The notes beneath the pieces are model-generated. The model did not search any database and was not told the origin of the DNA. It saw nothing but the letters and a program-made list of their open reading frames with translations. 64,000 bases of DNA from Eubacteriales bacterium (GTDB taxonomy: Bacteria; Bacillota; Clostridia; Oscillospirales; Butyricicoccaceae). The position numbers and the translations under genes were made by a program. Positions 53,512 to 60,828 of this stretch are shown here, piece by piece. Location: assembly GCA_030524205.1 (NCBI GenBank), contig JAUNGZ010000002.1, forward strand, positions 62,001 through 126,000, written 5' to 3'. The first letter of the stretch is position 1. The number at the start of each line of letters is the position of its first letter.

Positions 53512-54534
53512 TCAGCGGATGGGGGCGTAGACGCTTTCGCGCTCGCTCAGCGTGGGAGGGACGACGATTTTGAGCGGCACCGTATTGGGCGCGCCGACGC
53601 GCCGCGCGAGCAGCTCGACCGCCGTCGCGCTCATGGATTCCACATGCGTGCTGACGCTGGTCAGCGGCGGATCGGTCAGTGTGGAGAGCGGCGTGTCGTT
53701 AAAGCTGATGATCGACATGTCCTCCGGCACGCGCAGGCCGTTTTCGCGCAGCGCGCCGACCGCGCCGATCGCGGCTTCCTCGTTGGCGGCCAGCAGCGCG
53801 GTGGGCAGCGGGCCGCCCGCGCGGATGCGCTCGGTGAGTGCGGCGCGCGCCAGCGGCGCGCTCATTTTGACGTCGAACAGCAGCGCGGGATCGAACAGGC
53901 CCTTTTGCTCCAGATACCGGATGAAGCACTGGCGCCGTACCTCGGGCGCGGGGCGCTTTTTCTGATCGAGCTTGCGGTCGGGGCCAAGGAAGCCGATGTG
54001 CCGGTGGCCGCGGGCGAGCAGATACTCGAGCGCCTGCTCGACGCCCAGCCGGAAATTCAGCACGATCGAATCGTACCGCAGCTCGTCCGGCGCGGAATCG
54101 AGAAACACCAGATTGCGGGAAAGCTTGGACAGCGCGTCGATCTGCGCTTCGGAAAAGATGCCGATGGCAAGCACGCCGTCGATCGGTTCGGAGGTGGGCG
54201 CGCGGTACGCGCCCGCTTGCTCGGACAAGTGCACCACGCTGTATCCGCGGTCGTAGCAGCGCTGCTCGGCGTAGTTGTTCAAATACAGGTAGTAGGGATC
54301 GGCAAGCTGCTCGGCGGGCGACAGCATTTCCGCGATGGCAATGCGCACGGCGGAGCGGCCCGCCCGCGCGCGCCGCGCGCGGAAGGTGGTTTTGTAGTGC
54401 AGCTTGCCCGCGGCTTCGAGGATAGCGGTGCGCGTCGCGTCGCTGACGCTCATCGTGGGGTCGTTATTGAGGACGCGCGAAATCGTTGCGATGGAGAAGC
54501 CGGTGTATTCGGCAAGTTCTTTTAAAGTTGCCAT
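53512..54534 (-). CDS. galR: LacI-family transcriptional regulator (galactose operon repressor)
   Basis: 340 aa. N-terminal LacI HTH (ATLKELAEYTGFSIATISRVLNND), hinge, then a periplasmic-binding-like ligand domain (IDGVLAIGIFSEAQIDAL, GHRHIGFLGPD, SIISFNDTPLSTLTDPPLTSV). The operator GTTTTAGTAAAAC occurs twice before galK and once at its own promoter, supporting control of galK and autoregulation. Ligand inferred to be galactose or a Leloir intermediate. Confidence 0.9.
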   Translation of the reverse strand: MATLKELAEYTGFSIATISRVLNNDPTMSVSDATRTAILEAAGKLHYKTTFRARRARAGRSAVRIAIAEMLSPAEQLADPYYLYLNNYAEQRCYDRGYSVVHLSEQAGAYRAPTSEPIDGVLAIGIFSEAQIDALSKLSRNLVFLDSAPDELRYDSIVLNFRLGVEQALEYLLARGHRHIGFLGPDRKLDQKKRPAPEVRRQCFIRYLEQKGLFDPALLFDVKMSAPLARAALTERIRAGGPLPTALLAANEEAAIGAVGALRENGLRVPEDMSIISFNDTPLSTLTDPPLTSVSTHVESMSATAVELLARRVGAPNTVPLKIVVPPTLSERESVYAPIR

Positions 54535-54553
54535 ATTGATCCCCTTGCCTTCT

Positions 54554-54609
54554 GTTTTACTAAAACATTATAATATATTCATTATACCGAAGGAAGGCGG
54601 CGCGCGCAA
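54554..54609 (-). promoter_or_regulatory. galR promoter with autoregulatory operator
   Basis: Minus strand: TTGCGC (54604-54609), 17 bases, TATAAT (54581-54586). A second TATAAT lies at 54568-54573. The perfect palindrome GTTTTACTAAAAC (54554-54566) lies just beyond the start of transcription. Confidence 0.8.
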
Positions 54610-54696
54610 GCCCTCATTTCGCGCAGAAACGGCAAAAAACATGCTTTTTTATGCGATTTTGGTATAGTATGGAAAATATCTGCCGCAAAAGGTCTA

Positions 54697-54725
54697 TTGC
54701 GCCTGCCGCGGCGCGGTGTTATACT
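54697..54725 (+). promoter_or_regulatory. Promoter of the flavodoxin/ferredoxin gene
   Basis: TTGCGC (54697-54702), 17 bases, TATACT (54720-54725); the ATG is 36 bases further. Confidence 0.75.
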
Positions 54726-54760
54726 GCGGGTAAGGGACGTCGGGAAAGGATGCGTTTGCA

Positions 54761-55519
54761 ATGTATGACAAAATAACGGTTGTTCATTTCAGCCCTACCG
54801 GAGGCACGCGGCGCGCGGCGCTGCTGCTGGCCGAAAGCATTGCGGCCGAGGTGCGGGAGATCGACTTGGCGCTGCCGCGGGCGGAAACGCATGCGTTCGG
54901 TGCGGAAGAGCTTGTGCTGTTTGCAGGCCCTGTGTACGGCGGGCGGCTGCCCGGGCTGATGGCCGAGCGGCTGGAACTGTGCCGGGGCGGCGGCGCGCGC
55001 GCGGTAACCGCCGTGGTTTATGGCGGCCGCGCGTTTGAGGACGCGCTGGCCGAACTGAACGACATTGTGCAGGCGCGGGGATTTTGCGTGCAGGCGTCCG
55101 CCGCGCTGCTTGCCGAGCATTCGATCGTGCGCAGGCTGGCGGCGGGCCGGCCGGACGCGCGGGACGCGGTGCAGCTGCGGGCGTTCGGCGGGCGGATCGC
55201 CGCCAAGCTCGCGGATGGCGGCGGGCCGGTGACCGTGCCGGGGAACAGGCCTTATAAGGAATGGGGCGGCATGCCCGCCGTCCCGCAGGCGTCCGAGGCT
55301 TGTACGGCATGCGGCTTGTGCGCGCGGGACTGTCCGGCGCGGGCCATCGACAAGGACAAGCCGCGGGAGACCGATCCGGCGCGCTGTATTTTGTGCATGC
55401 GGTGCGTCGCGGTTTGTCCGCAGCACGCCCGTGCGCTGCCCGCGCCGCTGATCGGCATGCTGGAGCAGAAGCTGCTGCCGCTTGCCGGGCAGCGTCTGGA
55501 AAACGAGCTGTTTTTGTAA
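54761..55519 (+). CDS. Flavodoxin-like domain fused to 2x[4Fe-4S] ferredoxin (EFR1-type)
   Basis: 252 aa. N-terminal flavodoxin-like fold with FMN-phosphate loop FSPTGGTRRAA (about 10) and FAGPVYGGRLP (about 55). The C-terminal ferredoxin has CTACGLCARDC and CILCMRCVAVC (about 185-225). Such EFR1 proteins are common in strict anaerobes and presumed to shuttle electrons; the partner is unknown. Monocistronic, with its own promoter and terminator. Confidence 0.87.
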   Translation: MYDKITVVHFSPTGGTRRAALLLAESIAAEVREIDLALPRAETHAFGAEELVLFAGPVYGGRLPGLMAERLELCRGGGARAVTAVVYGGRAFEDALAELNDIVQARGFCVQASAALLAEHSIVRRLAAGRPDARDAVQLRAFGGRIAAKLADGGGPVTVPGNRPYKEWGGMPAVPQASEACTACGLCARDCPARAIDKDKPRETDPARCILCMRCVAVCPQHARALPAPLIGMLEQKLLPLAGQRLENELFL

Positions 55520-55523
55520 AAGT

Positions 55524-55569
55524 CAAAAGGGAGAGGCTGATTCGCAAGGGAATCAGCCTCTCCCTTTTG
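55524..55569. terminator. Bidirectional terminator between convergent genes
   Basis: Perfect 20 bp stem built on CAAAAGGGAGAGGCTGATTC with a GCAAG-type loop. Serves both the flavodoxin gene and the small LexA-controlled gene. Confidence 0.92.
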
Positions 55570-55806
55570 TCATCGTTTTCCCTCGACAAACCAGCGGTCC
55601 TCCTCAAGGAACAGAAAGCTCTGCGTCCGTCCGATCCGGACGGTGTACCGCGTGCCCGCGCCGCCCACATGCTGCGCCGCCGCCGGACGCACGTCCAATA
55701 TACTGTCGATCGGGAACTTGGAGCCGTCCGCCCACTTGACGACCTTGGGCACGATCCGCCCCTCCTTGGTCCATGCGGCCAGTACGTCGACATATATTTT
55801 GCGCAT
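55570..55806 (-). CDS. Small conserved-looking protein under LexA control, function unknown
   Basis: 78 aa from ATG 55806; AAGGAGG is 11 bases upstream, slightly far. All-beta-looking: MRKIYVDVLAAWTKEGRIVP, then DSILDVRPAAAQHVGGAGTR and ending RWFVEGKR. I recall similar small proteins beside Y-family DNA polymerases in Clostridia, but I cannot verify this here. No polymerase is present. The promoter contains a LexA box, so it should be induced by DNA damage. Confidence 0.75.
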   Translation of the reverse strand: MRKIYVDVLAAWTKEGRIVPKVVKWADGSKFPIDSILDVRPAAAQHVGGAGTRYTVRIGRTQSFLFLEEDRWFVEGKR

Positions 55807-55853
55807 TCCATTATCCACCTCCTTAACGGGGAACATGACAGATCCATATCTAT

Positions 55854-55882
55854 AATATAGAACAAATGTTCGATTTCGTCAA
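55854..55882 (-). promoter_or_regulatory. SOS promoter with LexA box in the spacer
   Basis: Minus strand: TTGACG (55877-55882), 17 bases, TATATT (55854-55859). The spacer holds GAAC-N4-GTTC (55860-55871; CGAACATTTGTTCT on the minus strand), matching the Gram-positive LexA consensus CGAAC-N4-GTTCG except at the last base. Confidence 0.85.
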
Positions 55883-55943
55883 GAGGGAGCCGCATGGAAA
55901 ATCGCGGATAAAACCGCCGCGCGGCGGAAAAGAACACAGGCAG

Positions 55944-55982
55944 AAGAAAAGGCTGATTTCAATAAGAAATCAGCCTTTTTAA
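55944..55982 (-). terminator. Terminator after the SLH protein gene
   Basis: AAAAGGCTGATTTC / GAAATCAGCCTTTT stem with an AATAA loop and T run on both strands, about 85 bases past the SLH protein stop. Confidence 0.85.
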
Positions 55983-56065
55983 TGGTTTTGGCAGCCCTGT
56001 TTTTCAAAGGCCGTTCGGGCGTCGCTGTCATAAGGCGGAATGGCTCCCGCCTTTTGGAGTGCTGC

Positions 56066-57871
56066 TTACTGCAATTTTTCAAAGGTGCGGTAGACAAGCA
56101 GCACGGACTGCTCGACCGTGCAGGAATCCGCGGGCGAGAGCTGTGTGGCGCTCGTGCCCTTCATGACGCCGTTGTGCGCGAGAGCGGAAACCGCGTCCTT
56201 GGCCCACGAGGAGACCTTGTTCGCGTCCGAAAAGCCGGACAGGTCGCCGCCGGACGCGAGCGCGCTTTTGCCGGTTTCCTTCTGCACGTACGAGACCGCG
56301 CGCCAGAGCATAGTGGCGAGCTGCTCGCGGGTCAGACTGTTATAGGGGCTGAACGCCGTGTCCGAAGTGCCGTTGACGATGCCCGCCTGATAGGCCTTGA
56401 GCACGGCCACGCTCTTAGTGTCCGCAAATGTGGAGGACGGCGCGGGAGACAGGGTTTTGCCCGTCGCCTGCTCGGCCAGCTGCACGGCAAGCTCGGCGAA
56501 CTGCAGGCGCGTGGCGCTGTCCTGCCAGCCCGGGTCGCCGGTCAGGGCGGGGACGAGGCCTGCGGCCTGCGCCGCTTCAACCTCGGCCTTGGCCCAGCTG
56601 CTCGGCTGGACGAAGGCGGCCAGCTCGGCGGCAGTGGGGGTGTAGTTTTTGGGATAAAGGCGCAGCAACGTCCATGTGCCGTCGGCGTTCTTTTTTACGA
56701 CGGCGGTGTAGGCCCCTGTGTATTCGCCGGCTGCATGGTCCTGCTCCATCGCGTACCAGTGCTTATAGGAAGCCATGTATTTGTTTCCGCCAAGCAGGTA
56801 CAGATGCTGCGCATCGTAGCGGTCATATCCCACATATCCGGCTTGCGGCTGCATCAGATAGAACTTGCCCTGATATAGAAAACTTTTCATCTCGTTTATA
56901 TCAGGCAGCACTGTGCGCGTGTACTTGCTGTAATCAATGGTGCGGTTGAAAAGCTGGTTTGTCAGCTTGGTGAAATCCGCTTGGCTGAAAACGGTATGAC
57001 CGCTCCAGCCGTCTGTATCTCCGCCGTAATCTGCAAAGGAGAAAGACGAATTAAGATGAAACCACTCCAGCGCAGAAATAATATCCGCATCGGAAGTGGT
57101 TTGATAATCGTAAGGGGTAGACATCATCATGGAATTTTCAATCGAGCCGAGCAGATCGGTAAACAGCGCCTGCTTCTCGCTCGCGGACAGGCTGGAAAGC
57201 ACATCCTCGTATCCATCCGTCGAGGTATCGACGGCGTTTGCAAGCTGGGTGCGGACGGAGTGCGAGACCAACTGGCCGTTTTCCATCATTTCCTGCTTAA
57301 TGCTGTATGCAGAATATGCGTTTGCAAAGGTGGTCTCGTCGACATCTTGACCGTTTATGCTGCTGCTGGGATCGCCCGTGAACGCCCACATGGACTTGTA
57401 AAAAGTATCTGTAAGACTCCATTGGCCATTGCGGACGGTGTATGTTCTAATGTGATTTCCGCTATCTCGCTCGCCCACGTCTTCAATAAAGAACAGTTGA
57501 TTACCCTTTGTCGCAAGAGAACAATGTGCCAAACTTATTCCGTCTCCCGGCGTCTCCGCTGAACCCGCATAGTACTTCTCTGCCATATCATCCACTTGGA
57601 CGAGCTTTTTGCTTCCTTGCCAAACAGAATACCCAAAATAACGGGAATCGCGGTCGCTTTTGTCATAGTCTTGCCAAATGAGCAGCAACTCGTCGTTCCC
57701 ATCTCCGTTAAAGTCAATGAGAAAGGAATTTGCGCTTGACTTCGCGTTATCCAGCGCTTTTAAGTAGCTTTTCGCATTGTCGCTCGACACCGCCGCGCCC
57801 GCGCCCGGCAGCAGCCCCACTGTCAGCGCCGCCGTGATCAGCCACGCCCCCGCTCGTTTCATTTTCCCCAT
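56066..57871 (-). CDS. Secreted S-layer homology (SLH) domain protein
   Basis: 601 aa (ATG 57871, or ATG 57862 three codons in). Sec signal peptide (LITAALTVGLLPGAGA). The N-terminal part has a VCBS/integrin-like FLIDFNGDGNDELLLIWQDYD motif (about 48). The middle (about 100-410) is not recognised. The C-terminal part (about 425-600) carries three SLH repeats (SSWAKAEVEAAQAAGLVP; FADTKSVAVLKAYQAGIVNG; FSDANKVSSWAKDAVSALAHNGVMKG) that bind the cell wall. So it is a surface protein of unknown ligand, monocistronic with its own promoter. Confidence 0.88.
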   Translation of the reverse strand: MGKMKRAGAWLITAALTVGLLPGAGAAVSSDNAKSYLKALDNAKSSANSFLIDFNGDGNDELLLIWQDYDKSDRDSRYFGYSVWQGSKKLVQVDDMAEKYYAGSAETPGDGISLAHCSLATKGNQLFFIEDVGERDSGNHIRTYTVRNGQWSLTDTFYKSMWAFTGDPSSSINGQDVDETTFANAYSAYSIKQEMMENGQLVSHSVRTQLANAVDTSTDGYEDVLSSLSASEKQALFTDLLGSIENSMMMSTPYDYQTTSDADIISALEWFHLNSSFSFADYGGDTDGWSGHTVFSQADFTKLTNQLFNRTIDYSKYTRTVLPDINEMKSFLYQGKFYLMQPQAGYVGYDRYDAQHLYLLGGNKYMASYKHWYAMEQDHAAGEYTGAYTAVVKKNADGTWTLLRLYPKNYTPTAAELAAFVQPSSWAKAEVEAAQAAGLVPALTGDPGWQDSATRLQFAELAVQLAEQATGKTLSPAPSSTFADTKSVAVLKAYQAGIVNGTSDTAFSPYNSLTREQLATMLWRAVSYVQKETGKSALASGGDLSGFSDANKVSSWAKDAVSALAHNGVMKGTSATQLSPADSCTVEQSVLLVYRTFEKLQ

Positions 57872-57905
57872 ATGTATCCGCCCTTTCTGCGTTTATGTTA
57901 CCTAA

Positions 57906-57934
57906 AGTATACCAGCCGCTGTGCGGCCCGGCAA
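57906..57934 (-). promoter_or_regulatory. Promoter of the SLH protein gene
   Basis: Minus strand: TTGCCG (57929-57934), 17 bases, TATACT (57906-57911). Confidence 0.75.
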
Positions 57935-57949
57935 GACGCAGGGCGAAAA

Positions 57950-57980
57950 AAGCGGCCGTCTTTTCAAAGACGGCCGCGCT
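57950..57980 (-). terminator. Second terminator downstream of the tRNA remnant
   Basis: GCGGCCGTCTTT / AAAGACGGCCGC stem with a six-base T run on the minus strand, backing up the terminator at 58003. Confidence 0.85.
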
Positions 57981-58002
57981 GACAGCTTAGGCGCATGGCA
58001 TG

Positions 58003-58032
58003 AAAAAGCTCCGACTTAAATAAGTCGGAGCT
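58003..58032 (-). terminator. Native terminator of the initiator tRNA gene
   Basis: Perfect 12 bp stem AGCTCCGACTTA / TAAGTCGGAGCT and TTTTT on the minus strand, starting nine bases after the CCA end of the tRNA remnant. Confidence 0.9.
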
Positions 58033-58040
58033 ATTCTGAA

Positions 58041-58085
58041 TGGTTGCGGGGACAGGACTTGAACCTGCGGCCTCCGGGTTATGAG
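58041..58085 (-). pseudogene. 3' half of initiator tRNA-fMet (CAU), attachment site of the integrative element
   Basis: Minus strand reads CTCATAACCCGG (anticodon loop with CAU and the three-C arm of the initiator anticodon stem), a T-arm CAGG-TTCAAGT-CCTG, and CCCCGCA-ACCA. A at position 72 is the initiator hallmark. Upstream of the anticodon loop the sequence does not match a tRNA at all, so the 5' half is missing. Such a displaced 3' half is what a tyrosine-recombinase element leaves at its distal end. The intact tRNA should lie at the element's other end, right of the window. Confidence 0.88.
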
Positions 58086-58200
58086 GCAGTTGGGAAAACA
58101 TTTCTCTAATTTTTTCTGTCCATAGTTTCCGTCTTGTCCACAATATTTGTCCATTCAATCCACTCTGTATCCCCCAGTCCACCCCGTCTAAAAGCAGAAC

Positions 58201-58272
58201 GTGGGACACTTGGTGGGAACAATACGTGGGACAGGTGGGACAAAAAAAATCAGCCCTAAAACAGGTGGGACA
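58201..58272 (+). repeat. GTGGGACA direct repeats, likely recombinase arm-binding sites
   Basis: Exact copies at 58201, 58226, 58235 and 58265, plus GTGGGAAC at 58213, all in one orientation and 116-187 bases from the tRNA core. Short direct repeats at this distance from an att core are typical arm-type sites of tyrosine integrases. Confidence 0.6.
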
Positions 58273-58436
58273 GACCCACAACACATCACGAACGATGCCC
58301 TGCCCTTACACAACCAGGTGATCAGAACAAATCCTGACCTCCGCGCATCCATATGTAGGATGCCTGTTTCAGTATAATGGAAACTGGTCAAATATGCAAG
58401 AAGGAATCTTATCTCGGCCCAGCCACGGACCTTATA

Positions 58437-58501
58437 AAATAAATGCGAAAGAACAGACACCACATCGAACGACAGGTGCAGGTTCTATCGCATTTATTTT
58501 T
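58437..58501. terminator. Long terminator-like hairpin after the abiEii gene
   Basis: AAAATAAATGCGA pairs with TCGCATTTATTTT, with inner AGAAC/GTTCT pairing; T-rich on both strands. Lies about 100 bases beyond the toxin stop. Confidence 0.6.
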
Positions 58502-58605
58502 GCCGAAAAAACAGGAGAGAGATACTGGGCATACACCCAAACAACGCACATTATAATTTTCTTTGTGAAGACAGTACATAAGCTCTATGTGAAAGAGCTA
58601 AGGAG

Positions 58606-59541
58606 TCAAAGGGAATTTTCGTGTGTTCCTTCATGTTTTCTCCATGCCTTCACCTTAGTATTTGCATTCATCCACCAGCCAATGAAATCTTCTTCATTTA
58701 TGATAGACACCCAAACAGGTTCCAGAAATTCTTGAATTCCATCTAAAATCACTTGGAAAGGCACATCTGGTTTATTAAGCGTTCGTAAGAAGTAACGCCA
58801 CTTGGTCTGCATATCTTCTTCATCAGCGAGAGCCACAATACGGTCAAAGCTGTCTTTTTCATAGGCAGTACCACGGTTCTGGAGCGTTTCGTAAATCGCC
58901 GTCTGCAACTTTAGCCCATCGAAGTCGAAGGTGCGGGACAGGTAGTAGATATCGTAGAAGTCCTTCATACGGCCGGTTAGTTCAAAACGCTGCAGGATGG
59001 CATCGAACTTTTCGGCAATAGTGCTCTCCAGAGAATAGGTCAGGATCTCTGGCTTTTCGTAGCCGTCCAGCTGAGTTTGAATGGTGCGGTGCTCTGGGTG
59101 TGGAACAATAACATCACCAACACCAATGTCCACATTAAAAGGAACTCGTACATTCTTTATGTAGCCGATGATCTGAGTGCTTAGGCCATGATACTTACGC
59201 TGCACAGCAATAGGCTCGCTTTTGGAGGCTTTGAATGAGACAAAGTCATTTCCGGTGGGAATAGCCAAAATCTCCGCGATAATTTCGTCCATACGGGCAA
59301 GGTCGTTATTCAGGCCTCGCATAAGAAAGTCCACATCTACAGTGGCTCGGCTCTCAAAGTTGGTCAGGGTATAAATGAAGAGGCCACCCTTCAGCACAAA
59401 GTTTTCGGCATATCGGGATGCTGCCAGCTTGCGCAAAAACTCCTCTTGGAAGAAAAGCTGTAGACACTGCTGATAGCTGATACCCACAGCCTTGGCCTTA
59501 TTTTTCAATTTTGCAAGAACAGATGCAGCGATATCAGCCAT
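58606..59541 (-). CDS. abiEii: AbiEii/AbiGii-family nucleotidyltransferase toxin
   Basis: 311 aa from ATG 59541, which shares one base with the antitoxin stop (TGATG); a GTG at 59550 is too near the AGGAG site. Nucleotidyltransferase motifs: FVLKGGLFIYTL (about 50), then TVDVDFLMRG with the DxD metal site, and later STIAEKFDAILQR. AbiEii toxins are type IV toxin-antitoxin nucleotidyltransferases that stop growth, and they give phage abortive infection and element maintenance. Placed at the element edge beside the att site. Confidence 0.87.
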   Translation of the reverse strand: MADIAASVLAKLKNKAKAVGISYQQCLQLFFQEEFLRKLAASRYAENFVLKGGLFIYTLTNFESRATVDVDFLMRGLNNDLARMDEIIAEILAIPTGNDFVSFKASKSEPIAVQRKYHGLSTQIIGYIKNVRVPFNVDIGVGDVIVPHPEHRTIQTQLDGYEKPEILTYSLESTIAEKFDAILQRFELTGRMKDFYDIYYLSRTFDFDGLKLQTAIYETLQNRGTAYEKDSFDRIVALADEEDMQTKWRYFLRTLNKPDVPFQVILDGIQEFLEPVWVSIINEEDFIGWWMNANTKVKAWRKHEGTHENSL

Positions 59542-60140
59542 CACAGCCACACTCCTATCAAATCTTTTGCGATTTTTCTTATCCTCAGCGGCCCAGCATA
59601 TTCCAGTAGCTTCGGTACACTTTTACCTGGATCGTTGACATAGCTTTGGATTGCTTTGTTAAAAATCTCTTTGTCCATTTTATTGCGGTAGCGCAGGCAG
59701 TCACAGATAACACGGTCTTTATCATAAATCCGAACACTGTGTCCATCTATCTCTCCAAAGGTCAGGCCAAGTTCCAATACAGCAGGTTCCATATAATACG
59801 GTTTCACAAATGGGTAGTCAATTTTAAAGCGTGATTTGCCTGAGTCCTTGCTGACAGCCAGATGCCAATTACCAGGGGTACGGTCACTGTATCCGTAATA
59901 GCGCAGAGCGGTATCCATACAGAGAATGGCATCAGGAAAGAGTTGACCAATGGTAACGACCTCACTGAAATTTTCATGGTCTACCCATTGATAGCAGCCG
60001 GGATGGATTTTCTCTATATACCCATCATCTATGAGCTGTTGGCGGCGGACATAAAAAACCTTTTCAGCTTCGAGTTGAGCTGTACGCATCATACCGCCAT
60101 ACTGATCAAATATTTTTTTATAATGCTCAATGTCATACAT
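59541..60140 (-). CDS. abiEi: AbiEi-family antitoxin and transcriptional repressor
   Basis: 199 aa, GAGGA seven bases before the ATG. N-terminal winged helix (MMRTAQLEAEKVFYVRRQQLIDDGYIEKIHPGCYQWVD) followed by the AbiEi antitoxin domain (DAILCMDTALRYYGYSDRTPG; KDRVICDCLRYRNKMDKEIFNKAI). It neutralises AbiEii without direct binding and represses its own promoter. Two identical 22 bp repeats flank that promoter. Confidence 0.87.
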   Translation of the reverse strand: MYDIEHYKKIFDQYGGMMRTAQLEAEKVFYVRRQQLIDDGYIEKIHPGCYQWVDHENFSEVVTIGQLFPDAILCMDTALRYYGYSDRTPGNWHLAVSKDSGKSRFKIDYPFVKPYYMEPAVLELGLTFGEIDGHSVRIYDKDRVICDCLRYRNKMDKEIFNKAIQSYVNDPGKSVPKLLEYAGPLRIRKIAKDLIGVWL

Positions 60141-60176
60141 GCAAGCGTCCTCATTACTAAAAATAATCTATTCATT

Positions 60177-60278
60177 TCTTGGAGCGGATAAATTACTACA
60201 TTTATATTATATGTCCAATACTTTACCGCGTCAATATAATTTTTGCATCACTCGACTCTTGGAGCGGATAAATTACTA
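60177..60278 (-). promoter_or_regulatory. abiE promoter flanked by two identical 22 bp direct repeats
   Basis: Minus strand: TTGACG (60229-60234), 17 bases, TATAAT (60206-60211). Identical 22-mers containing TTGGAGCGGATAAATTAC occupy 60177-60198 (just after the start of transcription) and 60257-60278 (upstream of the -35), 80 bp apart. Likely AbiEi operators. Confidence 0.8.
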
Positions 60279-60583
60279 ATTTCGAGATATTAAAATTCAC
60301 ACACAAGGAAAGAGAATGTGTGCGTGCGAATTTTCAGGATATTTTACTGAGATGATAACTCCAATTTACCAGCAAAACGGATATTCGAAGTCGACAAACC
60401 GACCGTAGCGATACCCGCTTTGACAGCGGTGATCGCTACAGAGGCATTCACGGCGGCACTATCACAGAGGTATGGCTTAATAGGCAATAGCTCCGAACTA
60501 AATCAAATCGAGCGGCTAAGGGCGGTTTTGGGACGGCCTCATACTGGATGCCATTCTAATCCTGCAAGTACAGATCCAGTTAG
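60279..60583. other. Intergenic stretch without a recognised gene
   Basis: About 300 bases. A hairpin AAAATTC-ACACACA / TGTGTG-GAATTTT lies at about 60291-60335. The remainder shows no start/ribosome-site/frame combination that I trust; it may be the remnant of a degraded gene. Confidence 0.45.
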
Positions 60584-60748
60584 TCAGTCCGTCTTTTCAA
60601 CCCAAACATTCTCATTGGAATACAGCTTAAACTCCGTCTGCTCTTCCGGAGTTGCCGGACGGATATCTTTTTTCCCACAATCAGGACAGGCTTCCGGGGT
60701 GGATGAATCAGAAAACAGGAAATGACAGTTATCACATGCGTAAATCAT
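60584..60748 (-). CDS. Zinc-ribbon microprotein
   Basis: 54 aa, ATG 60748 with GAGG nine bases upstream. Two CxxC pairs (CDNC at residues 5-8 and CPDC at about 21-24) 12 residues apart form a rubredoxin/zinc-ribbon knuckle, followed by an acidic tail (PEEQTEFKLYSN, then WVEKTD). It would bind Zn or Fe; the role is unknown. Its reading frame overlaps no other credible gene. Similar tiny zinc-finger proteins are common cargo in Clostridial mobile elements (recollection, not tested). Confidence 0.7.
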   Translation of the reverse strand: MIYACDNCHFLFSDSSTPEACPDCGKKDIRPATPEEQTEFKLYSNENVWVEKTD

Positions 60749-60755
60749 CAAGATC

Positions 60756-60800
60756 AGCCTCGCTTTCGTGACTCAGTGTAGCACAGGGCGAGGCTTTTTT
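60756..60800 (+). terminator. Terminator-like hairpin upstream of the 60829 gene
   Basis: AGCCTCGC / GCGAGGCT stem with a loop of about 24 bases followed by TTTTTT on the plus strand, 29 bases before the next ATG. It may insulate the element's plus-strand module or act as an attenuator in its leader. Confidence 0.65.
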
Positions 60801-60828
60801 CAATCTATTTAGGAAGGAGGCCGCCGCA

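Larger units (their letters stand above)
58086..58605. other. Element end: non-coding attachment region
   Basis: 520 bases without a credible gene. It holds TGTCCA motifs (about 58118-58156), GTGGGACA repeats (next entry), an inverted repeat GCATCC-N7-GGATGC (about 58348), an isolated TATAAT (about 58373) and a terminator-like hairpin. Confidence 0.6.

Noticed and set aside
58041..58085. A complete tRNA gene
   Set aside because: Acceptor 5' strand, D arm and the 5' side of the anticodon stem are missing; only the 3' half matches a tRNA.
58201..58272. GTGGGACA repeats as a CRISPR array
   Set aside because: Repeats are 8 bp, spacing is irregular (1-22 bases) and no cas genes are present.
57964..58284. 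106-codon minus-strand ORF over the tRNA remnant
   Set aside because: It translates the tRNA 3' half and its terminator; the apparent protein sequence is an artefact.
60420..60725. 101-codon plus-strand ORF in the element
   Set aside because: No ribosome site; its 3' part is antisense to the zinc-ribbon gene, whose CxxC motifs and start are more convincing.
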